Source: DASQVO01 sp035640715 (lineage in GTDB: Bacteria; Actinomycetota; Actinomycetes; Streptosporangiales; Streptosporangiaceae). Taken from it: a stretch of 9,963 nucleotides of DNA. The notes under the pieces are model-generated. The model did no database searches and had not been told where the DNA came from. It worked only from the letters and a program-made list of their open reading frames with translations. Positions 1 to 5,837 of this stretch are shown here, piece by piece (position 1 is the first letter of the stretch; the number at the start of each line of letters is the position of its first letter). The DNA lies in assembly GCA_035640715.1 (NCBI GenBank), contig DASQVO010000242.1:1-9963 (forward strand), given 5' to 3'. A program made the position numbers and the translations under genes.

Positions 1-1367
1 GAGCGCACCTCGTCCCAGATGCGCTCGGCGTCCGCTCCGTGGTAGCCCAGATCGTGGCCGAGCCGGGCCGCGATCGCGCACATGATGTCGATGTCGTTCC
101 GCGCGCCCTCCGGTGGCTCGAGTGCCTTGCGAACCCGTTGCACGCGGCGCTCGCTGTTGACGAAGGTGCCCTCCGTCTCGCACCAGGACGCTGCGGCGGG
201 CAGCACCACGTGCGCAAGTTGCGCGGTCTTGGTGAGGAAAATGTCCTGCACCACGAAGTGCTCGAGGTTGGACAGCCGCTTGATCATCCGCGTGCTGTCG
301 GGCTCAGACTGCACCGGGTTCTCGCCGATCGCGAACAGCGCACGCAGCTCACCGTCGTCCATGGCCTCGCACATCTGGGTGAGCGTCAGGCCGTACGTGG
401 GCCGGATCGGCACGCCCCACGCCTGTTCGAACTTCGCCCGCACGCCGGGGTCGAGGATGTCCTGGAAGCCGGGCAGACGGTTGGGGATGGCGCCCATGTC
501 GCCGCCACCCTGGACGTTGTTCTGTCCGCGCATCGGGGACAGCCCTGACCCGTAGCGGCCGACATGGCCGGTCAACAGCGCCAGGTTGATGAGCGCCATG
601 ACGTTCTCGGTGCCGACGTGGTGCTCGGTGATGCCCAGCGTCCACACGAGCTGGGCGCGGTCCGCCCGCGCATAGGTGTGCGCGAGCTCAGCGATCAGCT
701 CGGCGGGAACGCCGGTTTCCGCCTCGGCCGCCTCCAGTGTCCAGGGCTCGACCGCCGCGGCGAACTCCCCGAATCCCCCGGTGGCCCGCTCGATGAACGC
801 GGTGTTGGCCAGCCCGGCGTGGATGATCTCCCGCGCGACCGCGCTGGCCAGCGGAATGTCGGTACCGACGCGGAGCGGAAGCCAGCGGTCCGCCCAGGCC
901 ACCGACGCCGTACGGCGCGGATCGACAGCGAACAGCTTCGCGCCGTTGCGGACACCCTTGAGCAGATGCTGGAAGAAGATCGGGTGAGCCTCCCGCGCGT
1001 TCGCCCCCCACATCACGATGACGTCGGTATTCTCGATCTCCTCGTAGGAGGAGGTGCCGCCACCGCTTCCGAACGCGGCGGACAGACCCGCGACGCTCGG
1101 AGCGTGGCACGTGCGGTTGCAAGAGTCCACGTTGTTCGTGCCGACAACGACGCGCGCGAACTTCTGCGCCACGTAGTTCATCTCGTTGGTCGCCCGCGCG
1201 CACGACAGCATCGCGAAGGCGTCGGGCCCATGCCTGTCCACGACACGCTGGAATCCTTCAGCGGCGCGGTCGAGTGCCTCGTCCCAGGTGGCCGGCCGCA
1301 GCTGGCCGTGGTCGCGTACCAGGGGCTGGGTCAGCCGGGGATACGGTTCCGTACGCTTTCGACTCAT
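1..1367 (-). CDS. fdhF: Formate dehydrogenase catalytic (molybdopterin) subunit, 3' part missing
   Basis: This is the catalytic subunit of a molybdenum- or tungsten-dependent formate dehydrogenase, which oxidises formate to CO2. The first 455 residues are visible and the frame runs off the left edge. From memory of E. coli FdhF, homology is collinear. The active-site Cys-His pair is C87-H88 in NRTCHAPSVAGL, where E. coli has Sec140-His141. The conserved Arg is R280 in MRGQNNVQG, matching E. coli Arg333. The offset of 53 residues is the same at both sites. The conserved QDIFLTKTA segment is near 374-382. The enzyme therefore uses Cys, not selenocysteine. The ATG is preceded by GGGAGG at good spacing, and an in-frame TGA lies 13 codons upstream, so no longer N-terminus is possible in this frame. 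The usual N-terminal [4Fe-4S] domain is absent. The gene follows the PanE-like gene by 58 bp on the same strand, suggesting one transcript. Electron-transfer partner subunits would lie left of the window. Confidence 0.9.
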   Translation of the reverse strand, partial: MSRKRTEPYPRLTQPLVRDHGQLRPATWDEALDRAAEGFQRVVDRHGPDAFAMLSCARATNEMNYVAQKFARVVVGTNNVDSCNRTCHAPSVAGLSAAFGSGGGTSSYEEIENTDVIVMWGANAREAHPIFFQHLLKGVRNGAKLFAVDPRRTASVAWADRWLPLRVGTDIPLASAVAREIIHAGLANTAFIERATGGFGEFAAAVEPWTLEAAEAETGVPAELIAELAHTYARADRAQLVWTLGITEHHVGTENVMALINLALLTGHVGRYGSGLSPMRGQNNVQGGGDMGAIPNRLPGFQDILDPGVRAKFEQAWGVPIRPTYGLTLTQMCEAMDDGELRALFAIGENPVQSEPDSTRMIKRLSNLEHFVVQDIFLTKTAQLAHVVLPAAASWCETEGTFVNSERRVQRVRKALEPPEGARNDIDIMCAIAARLGHDLGYHGADAERIWDEVR

Positions 1368-1402
1368 CAGCGTCCTCCCTAAATTCCTAGATTCCTCTTC
1401 TT

Positions 1403-1419
1403 CTCACGACGTGCGTGAG
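1403..1419 (-). other. Small hairpin in the gap between the PanE-like gene and fdhF
   Basis: CTCACG and CGTGAG form a perfect 6-bp stem around a 5-nt loop, inside the 58-bp gap between the two minus-strand genes. No T-run follows on the minus strand, so it is a weak terminator at best. It could be an mRNA processing or stability element that alters the ratio of the two products. A 6-bp stem can arise by chance in this base composition. Confidence 0.25.
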
Positions 1420-1425
1420 GCGTAC

Positions 1426-2451
1426 CTAGGTCGGAACCATCCGGGTTGCGTTCTGGGGGGCGCCGGGCTGCCGCGACGCTCCAGGCGCGCAGGTGCGCGC
1501 CAGGAGGTCCGTGGCTGCGTGGATGGTGCGCAACGCCGGAGCGTCGGCGCCCACGATGTCCGCCATCTCCACTACAGCCGTCACGATGGCGTCGAGCTCC
1601 AGCTGCTTGCCCGCTTCGAGGTCCTGCAGCATCGAGGTCTTGTGGTGTCCCACGTTCTGCGCGCCGCGCAGCCGCTTCTCGATCGAGATGTCCGGGGTGC
1701 TGCCGACCCTGGCGGCGATCTCGAGCGCCTCCGCCATCAACCGCTCTACCAGTCGCCGGGTGTGCGGATTCTGGCAGATCTCGACCATCGTCGCTCTAGT
1801 GAGCGCGCTGAGCGGGTTGAACGCGACGTTGCCCATCAGCTTGATCCAGATGTCGTCGCGGATATCGGCCTCCACCGGGCACTTCAGCCCCCCCGCGACC
1901 ATCGCCTCGCTCAACGCCTTGCAGCGCTCGGAGATCTCACCCGACGGCTCACCGATGGAGAAGCGAGTGCCCTCCAGGTGCCGGATCACGCCGGGTGCCT
2001 CGATGACCGTGGCCGGGTAGACCACGCAGCCGATGGCCCGCTCCGGCGGCAGCACGGCGCTGGTGGAACCGCCGGGGTCGACGGCCTCGATCCGGCGCCC
2101 CCGGTAGGGCCCCGGCAGTTCGTGGAAGTACCACCACGGGATCCCGTTCTGGGCGGCCACCAGCGCCGTGCGCTCGCCGATCAGCGGCTTGACCAGAGGC
2201 CCGCAGGACGGGTAGCTGTGCGCCTTCAGCCCGAGAAAGACGTAGTCGACGGACCCGATCTCCGCCGGGTTGTCCGTGGCGTGCGGACGTGCCACAAAGT
2301 CACCGCGCGGGCTGATCACGCGCACTCCGCGCTCTCTCATCGCCCGCAGGTGCTCACCCCGGGCGATCAGGTGGACTTCAGCGCCACCCCGGTGCAATGC
2401 AGCGCCCCAGTAAGCGCCGATCGCCCCGGCACCGACGACTGCGATCCTCAC
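1426..2451 (-). CDS. PanE/ApbA-family NAD(P)H reductase, candidate oxalyl-CoA reductase (PanE2-like)
   Basis: This is a 341-residue member of the ketopantoate reductase (2-dehydropantoate 2-reductase) family, slightly longer than the roughly 300 residues of classical PanE. The Rossmann motif GAGAIG is at 7-12, followed by IAR near 29-31, a position that favours NADPH. LGLKAH carries a conserved Lys (K75). The catalytic-type Lys is K204 in IWIKLMGNVAFN, and the C-terminal-domain Glu is E285 in KQLELDA. The QNGIPWWYF segment (101-109) differs from housekeeping PanE and suggests another substrate. The GTG at 2451 is preferred because AGGAG lies 6 nt before it and the next residues start the Rossmann fold at once. 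An upstream in-frame ATG at 2493 would put the candidate promoter and operator inside the gene. Co-directional formate dehydrogenase and nearby glyoxylate carboligase suggest reduction of oxalyl-CoA to glyoxylate, as for Methylobacterium PanE2. The family call is firm; the substrate is inference. A pantoate-pathway enzyme or another 2-oxoacid reductase remains possible. Confidence 0.85.
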   Translation of the reverse strand: MRIAVVGAGAIGAYWGAALHRGGAEVHLIARGEHLRAMRERGVRVISPRGDFVARPHATDNPAEIGSVDYVFLGLKAHSYPSCGPLVKPLIGERTALVAAQNGIPWWYFHELPGPYRGRRIEAVDPGGSTSAVLPPERAIGCVVYPATVIEAPGVIRHLEGTRFSIGEPSGEISERCKALSEAMVAGGLKCPVEADIRDDIWIKLMGNVAFNPLSALTRATMVEICQNPHTRRLVERLMAEALEIAARVGSTPDISIEKRLRGAQNVGHHKTSMLQDLEAGKQLELDAIVTAVVEMADIVGADAPALRTIHAATDLLARTCAPGASRQPGAPQNATRMVPT

Positions 2452-2475
2452 TGCGGCTCCTCTCGCTTCAGTTTT

Positions 2476-2489
2476 GGATACTGTATGCA
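2476..2489. promoter_or_regulatory. Candidate GntR operator, copy 1
   Basis: The sequence GGATACTGTATGCA contains the palindromic core ATAC-T-GTAT, typical of FCD-type GntR operators. The same 14 bp occur exactly, in reverse complement, at 3398-3411 upstream of sucC. It lies in the divergent region between the PanE-like gene and the GntR gene and covers the candidate -10 element of the minus-strand unit. The regulator assignment is inferred from proximity and motif type. Confidence 0.6.
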
Positions 2490-2509
2490 TCACGCCCGCG
2501 TAGTGTCCA
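2480..2509 (-). promoter_or_regulatory. Candidate promoter of the PanE-like/fdhF transcription unit
   Basis: On the minus strand, TGGACA (2509-2504) is separated by 18 bp from TACAGT (2485-2480), a good fit to a housekeeping actinobacterial -35/-10 pair. The -10 element lies inside the 14-bp repeated operator candidate, so a bound regulator would block RNA polymerase. The predicted transcript would begin about 20-25 nt before the GTG at 2451, which supports that start codon. Confidence 0.5.
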
Positions 2510-2557
2510 GCCTTTGCCGAAGCGAAAGCTCGCCCCTCTACTGTCTTCCGTCGACCG

Positions 2558-2563
2558 TATACT
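2558..2563 (+). promoter_or_regulatory. Candidate -10 element of the GntR regulator gene
   Basis: TATACT matches the -10 consensus at five of six positions, in otherwise GC-rich DNA, about 65 bp before the chosen ATG. No convincing -35 hexamer is seen at 16-19 bp upstream. The surrounding CGTATACTC resembles a half-site of the repeated operator, so autoregulation is possible. Alternatively, TTGCCG at 2514-2519 with TACTGT at 2539-2544 could serve, with a rather long 19-bp spacer. Confidence 0.35.
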
Positions 2564-2628
2564 CAAACCAGCCGTGGCCCGGGTCTCACATGATCCAGGT
2601 CGGCGTACACCTAACCGGGGAGTTGGCC

Positions 2629-3351
2629 ATGACGGATCGCAGTCCCACGCTGATGGCCGGACGTAGGACGCCCGAGCGTCGCGCGGTGCGCACGGTGGAA
2701 CGGCCGATACCACTGCGGCAGGCAGTCTACGACGCCATCGCAGACCTGATCATCACCCGGGTGCTGCAGCCCGGCGAGCACATCGTGGAGACGGAGCTCG
2801 CCACCCAGCTCGGCGTGAGCCGCCAGCCGGTGCGGGAGGCCCTGCAACGGCTCCATACCGAGGGCTGGGTCGACCTCCGCCCCTCCCATGGGGCGTTCAT
2901 CCACATCCCCACCGATGAGGAGGCCGACCAACTGATGGCGGTGCGCGCCCTCCTGGAGTCGGAATCTGCCTTCCTAGCCGCCGAGCGGTGCACTCCGCAG
3001 GATGTCGAGCGCCTGTGGGAGCTGCAGGACGCGGGCGAGAAGATGCTCGCCGCAGACGACACCGAAGGCCTTGTCACCGCCAACACGGACCTGCACGCAT
3101 ATCTCGTGCGCATGGCGGGAAACAAGGTGCTCGCCGAGCACATCGCCATGGTCGACCAGCGCATGCGGTGGTACTACGCGCCGATCGCTCTCGTGCGCGG
3201 CCGCAAGGCCTGGGACGAGCACGCCTCCATCATCAGGGCCGTTGCCGCTCAGAACGCCCAGCACGCGGGCGAACTGATGCGCCGGCACACGGAGACGACG
3301 CGCACCATGTATGCGGTGCAGCAGCACGAAGCCTCCGCCATGCGCGGCTGA
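2629..3351 (+). CDS. GntR-family (FCD/FadR-type) transcriptional regulator
   Basis: This is a 240-residue DNA-binding regulator. The N-terminal winged helix-turn-helix spans about 27-93, with the typical LQPGEHIVETELATQLGVSR segment at 46-65, then QPVREALQRL and a wing ending RPSHGAF. The C-terminal all-helical FCD ligand domain spans about 97-225. Putative metal and ligand residues are N152 and H156 (NTDLH), H198 (DEHASII) and H220 (MRRHTE). FCD proteins usually sense small carboxylic acids. The ATG at 2629 has GGGGAG 6 nt upstream. An in-frame ATG 13 codons earlier lacks a ribosome-binding site, and the much longer open frame upstream is antisense to the PanE-like gene. Divergence from the PanE-like gene, position just before sucC, and matching operator candidates at both promoters suggest it controls both units. 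The ligand is unknown; oxalate, glyoxylate or a related acid would fit the context. Confidence 0.92.
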   Translation: MTDRSPTLMAGRRTPERRAVRTVERPIPLRQAVYDAIADLIITRVLQPGEHIVETELATQLGVSRQPVREALQRLHTEGWVDLRPSHGAFIHIPTDEEADQLMAVRALLESESAFLAAERCTPQDVERLWELQDAGEKMLAADDTEGLVTANTDLHAYLVRMAGNKVLAEHIAMVDQRMRWYYAPIALVRGRKAWDEHASIIRAVAAQNAQHAGELMRRHTETTRTMYAVQQHEASAMRG

Positions 3352-3396
3352 CGAGGAGCCGATCACGCGGCGACGTCAGTGCCGGTTTCCTCAAGA

Positions 3397-3426
3397 TTGC
3401 ATACAGTATCCCGTCACCTGTATTCT
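3397..3426 (+). promoter_or_regulatory. Possible promoter of the sucCD-pnt operon
   Basis: TTGCAT (3397-3402) and TATTCT (3421-3426) are separated by 18 bp. The -35 match is weak (three of six) and the -10 match moderate. The -35 element would overlap the operator candidate, consistent with repression by blocking RNA polymerase. This is an AT-richer patch in an otherwise GC-rich region. The assignment is tentative. Confidence 0.3.
3398..3411. promoter_or_regulatory. Candidate GntR operator, copy 2, upstream of sucC
   Basis: TGCATACAGTATCC is the exact reverse complement of the 14-bp motif at 2476-2489. It lies 63 bp before the sucC start codon. A further CTGTAT half-site follows at 3418-3423. 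Two identical copies in the two intergenic regions flanking one GntR gene are unlikely to be chance in GC-rich DNA. It probably controls the sucCD-pnt operon. Confidence 0.6.
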
Positions 3427-3474
3427 GTTGTCACACCGGTAGGCACTCGGCGCCAGCGGCTGGGAGGCAGACTC

Positions 3475-4653
3475 ATGGACCTGTATGAATATCAAGCGCG
3501 AGATCTCTTCGCAGCGCACGGTGTCCCCGTGCTGCCGGGGATCGTGGCCGGCACTCCTGAGGAGGCCCGCGCCGCCGCTCGGCAGATCGGTTCGCGGGTG
3601 GTGGTAAAGGCCCAGGTCAAGACCGGTGGCAGGGGAAAGGCCGGCGGGGTGAGGCTGGCCGCGACACCGGACGAGGCAGCATCCGCGGCCAGGGTCATCC
3701 TGGGCATGGACATCAGGGGACACACGGTGCGGCGGGTGCTGATCTCACCCGCGAGCGAGATCGCGGAGGAGTACTACGTCTCCTTCCTGCTCGACCGCGC
3801 CGACCGTACCTTCCTCGCGATGGCCTCGACCGAGGGAGGAATGGAGATCGAGCAGATCGCGGCATCCAAGCCCGGCGCGCTGGCAAAGATCCCCATCGAC
3901 CCGGCCACTGGGGTCGACGAGGCGACGGCACGGGCGATCGTGACGGCGGCCGGGTTCCCAGCAGAGATCGCGGAAGCGGCCGCGGAGGCGATCGCCAGGT
4001 TGTGGGAGACGTTCGCCGCCGAAGACGCCCTGCTGGTGGAGGTCAACCCTCTGGTGCGGGACCGGAACGACCGCATCGTCGCGCTGGACGGCAAGGTCAC
4101 GCTGGACGACAACGCCCGTTTCCGGCACACCGGGCACGCCATCCTGGCGGACACCGCCGCCATGGACCCGCTGGAGGCAAGGGCGAACGAGAAGCACCTC
4201 AACTACGTCAAGCTGGACGGCCAGGTCGGCATCATCGGAAACGGCGCCGGCCTGGTGATGTCGACCCTGGACGTCGTGGCCTACGCCGGCGAGCGGTACG
4301 GCGGCGTGAAACCGGCGAACTTCCTGGACATCGGCGGCGGCGCGTCCGCCGATGTGATGGCGAACGGCCTCGACATCATCCTCAGCGACCCGGACGTGCG
4401 CAGCGTGCTGGTGAACGTCTTCGGCGGCATCACCGCCTGCGATGCCGTCGCCGACGGCATCGTCCGGGCGTTCCGGCTGCTGGAGAGCCGGGGCGACCCG
4501 GTGGACAGGCCGGTCGTCGTCCGGCTCGACGGGAACAACGCCGAGCAGGGCCGGGCCATCCTCGACCGGGCTGACCTGCCCGGCGTGCGGCAGGTGGACT
4601 CCATGGACAGCGCGGCTGAGGCGGCCGCCGAACTCGCGGCTGCGGGAGTGTGA
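3475..4653 (+). CDS. sucC: Succinyl-CoA synthetase beta subunit (ADP/GDP-forming), probable second copy
   Basis: This is a 392-residue ATP-grasp beta subunit of a succinyl-CoA-synthetase-type ligase, which forms a CoA thioester from an acid, CoA and NTP. The family N-terminus MDLYEYQARDLFA is intact. The nucleotide loop GGRGKAGG is at 51-58. Mg2+ ligands are N191 (VEVNPLV) and D205 (ALDGK), equivalent to E. coli N199 and D213. The succinate/CoA-domain motifs GNGAGL (255-260), FLDIGGGAS (283-291) and VFGGI (315-319) are present, and RLDGNNAEQG is near the end. The sequence resembles actinobacterial SucC more than malate thiokinase MtkA. The ATG at 3475 has GGGAGG 7 nt upstream; an in-frame upstream start at 3379 would swallow the operator. 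sucD follows after 5 bp. Linkage to the transhydrogenase and to glyoxylate and formate genes suggests a specialised copy distinct from the TCA-cycle enzyme, but no housekeeping copy can be seen in this window. The true acid substrate may not be succinate. Confidence 0.93.
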   Translation: MDLYEYQARDLFAAHGVPVLPGIVAGTPEEARAAARQIGSRVVVKAQVKTGGRGKAGGVRLAATPDEAASAARVILGMDIRGHTVRRVLISPASEIAEEYYVSFLLDRADRTFLAMASTEGGMEIEQIAASKPGALAKIPIDPATGVDEATARAIVTAAGFPAEIAEAAAEAIARLWETFAAEDALLVEVNPLVRDRNDRIVALDGKVTLDDNARFRHTGHAILADTAAMDPLEARANEKHLNYVKLDGQVGIIGNGAGLVMSTLDVVAYAGERYGGVKPANFLDIGGGASADVMANGLDIILSDPDVRSVLVNVFGGITACDAVADGIVRAFRLLESRGDPVDRPVVVRLDGNNAEQGRAILDRADLPGVRQVDSMDSAAEAAAELAAAGV

Positions 4654-4658
4654 CACTG

Positions 4659-5537
4659 ATGGCCATCTTCCTCACTGAGCACAGCAAGGTGATCGTCCAA
4701 GGCATGACCGGCGCCGAAGGCATGAAGCACACGGCGAAGATGCTGGCCGCCGGAACGGCCGTCGTCGGGGGCGTCAACCCGCGCAAGGCTGACCAGAAGG
4801 CCGACGTCGACAGCAGGCCGCTACCGGTCTTCGGCACGGTGGCCGAGGCGATGGACGCCACCGGTGCGGACGTCTCCGTGGCCTTCGTTCCGCCGGCCTT
4901 CACCAAGGACGCGGTGATCGAGGCGATCGACGCGGGCATCGGCATGTGCGTCGTGATCACCGAGGGTGTCCCCGCCCATGACGCGGCCGCCGTGTGGGCT
5001 CAGGCGAAGGCGGGAGGCAACGCCACCCGCATCGTCGGCCCGAACTGCCCCGGCATCATCAGCCCCGGCAAGTCCAATGCCGGCATCATCCCGGCGGGCA
5101 TCGCCAGCCCCGGAAGGATCGGCCTGGTCTCCAAGTCGGGCACGCTCACGTACCAGTTGATGTACGAGCTGCGTGACATCGGCTTCTCCACCTGCATCGG
5201 CATCGGCGGCGACCCGGTCATCGGCACCACCCATATCGACGCGCTCCACGCGTTCCAGGACGACCCGGAGACCGACGTCATCGTCATGATCGGCGAGATC
5301 GGCGGCGACGCCGAGGAACGCGCCGCCGGCTACATCCGTCAGCACGTCACGAAACCCGTGATCGGCTACATCGCCGGCTTCACCGCTCCGGAAGGCAAGA
5401 CGATGGGCCACGCCGGTGCCATCGTCTCCGGTTCGTCCGGCACCGCGCAGGCCAAGAAGCAGGCGCTGGAGGCCGCGGGCGTGAGGGTCGGCAAGACGCC
5501 GGGTGAGGCCGCGGCCCTGGTCCGTCAGGTGGTGTGA
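4659..5537 (+). CDS. sucD: Succinyl-CoA synthetase alpha subunit
   Basis: This 292-residue alpha subunit binds CoA and carries the phosphohistidine. It starts MAIFLTEHSKVIVQGMTG, the CoA-binding Rossmann region. GPNCPGIISPGKSNAGI is near 127-143, SKSGTLTYQ near 158-166, GIGGDPVIGT at 181-190 and the IGEIGGDAEER motif at 211-221. The active-site His is H251 in KTMGHAGAIVSG, matching E. coli His246. All catalytic elements are present and the length is normal. The ATG at 4659 is chosen from family alignment. A GTG at 4650 would add three residues and overlaps the sucC stop codon. Only GGGAG 11 nt upstream could serve as ribosome-binding site, so translational coupling to sucC is likely. The alpha and beta genes are consecutive as expected for one heteromeric cytoplasmic enzyme. 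Confidence 0.94.
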   Translation: MAIFLTEHSKVIVQGMTGAEGMKHTAKMLAAGTAVVGGVNPRKADQKADVDSRPLPVFGTVAEAMDATGADVSVAFVPPAFTKDAVIEAIDAGIGMCVVITEGVPAHDAAAVWAQAKAGGNATRIVGPNCPGIISPGKSNAGIIPAGIASPGRIGLVSKSGTLTYQLMYELRDIGFSTCIGIGGDPVIGTTHIDALHAFQDDPETDVIVMIGEIGGDAEERAAGYIRQHVTKPVIGYIAGFTAPEGKTMGHAGAIVSGSSGTAQAKKQALEAAGVRVGKTPGEAAALVRQVV

Positions 5538-5543
5538 GCAGCC

Positions 5544-5837
5544 ATGAATCCCCTGGAGAGATGGATCACCCTAGTGGCCGGTGAACTGGGTCTGAGCGCG
5601 AAGGCGCTGGACCGTGACGCGGTGCTGGATGTCGCGAAGAACGCGGCGCACCAGGTCGCCCGCCCGGCCGCACCGCTGACTACCTATCTGCTGGGCGTCG
5701 CCGTCGGACGCGGCGCCCAGCTGCAGGTCGCCGCGGAGACCGTGAACATGCTCGCCGCGGCCTGGCCCGAAACCGGGGGCGCTGCGGCGCCAGCCGGGAA
5801 ACGCCCTGCCCACCCCGAGCCAGGAAGAGGAACATGA
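5544..5837 (+). CDS. Small DUF6457-like protein, possible molybdenum-cofactor link
   Basis: This is a 97-residue protein of unknown biochemical function. The first 75 residues contain the patterns LERWITLVAGELGL, LDVAKNAAHQVARPAAPLTT and YLLGVAVGRG. These match what I recall as DUF6457, a short actinobacterial domain often next to, or fused to, MobA-type molybdopterin guanylyltransferases. The last 20 or so residues are Pro/Ala/Gly-rich and look disordered. No signal peptide or clear membrane segment is seen. It begins 6 bp after the sucD stop and its stop codon overlaps the pntAA start (ATGA), so it is a translationally coupled operon member. If the DUF6457 reading holds, its presence here with a formate dehydrogenase and a moaA stump nearby suggests a role in cofactor handling. 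The family recall is moderately sure; the function is inference. Confidence 0.8.
   Translation: MNPLERWITLVAGELGLSAKALDRDAVLDVAKNAAHQVARPAAPLTTYLLGVAVGRGAQLQVAAETVNMLAAAWPETGGAAAPAGKRPAHPEPGRGT

Noticed and set aside
564..1382. Long plus-strand open frame opposite the formate dehydrogenase
   Set aside because: It is antisense to a clearly homologous gene, has Arg/Pro/Gly-rich composition and no recognisable domain. Such frames are normal in very GC-rich DNA.
1186..2628. Open frame extending the GntR regulator about 480 codons upstream
   Set aside because: The extension runs antisense through fdhF and the PanE-like gene and through the regulatory region. The GntR domain begins soon after the ATG at 2629, which has its own ribosome-binding site.
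3745..4656. Minus-strand open frame opposite sucC
   Set aside because: It is rich in His/Arg/Val/Asp with no motif, and is a shadow of the sucC codon pattern.
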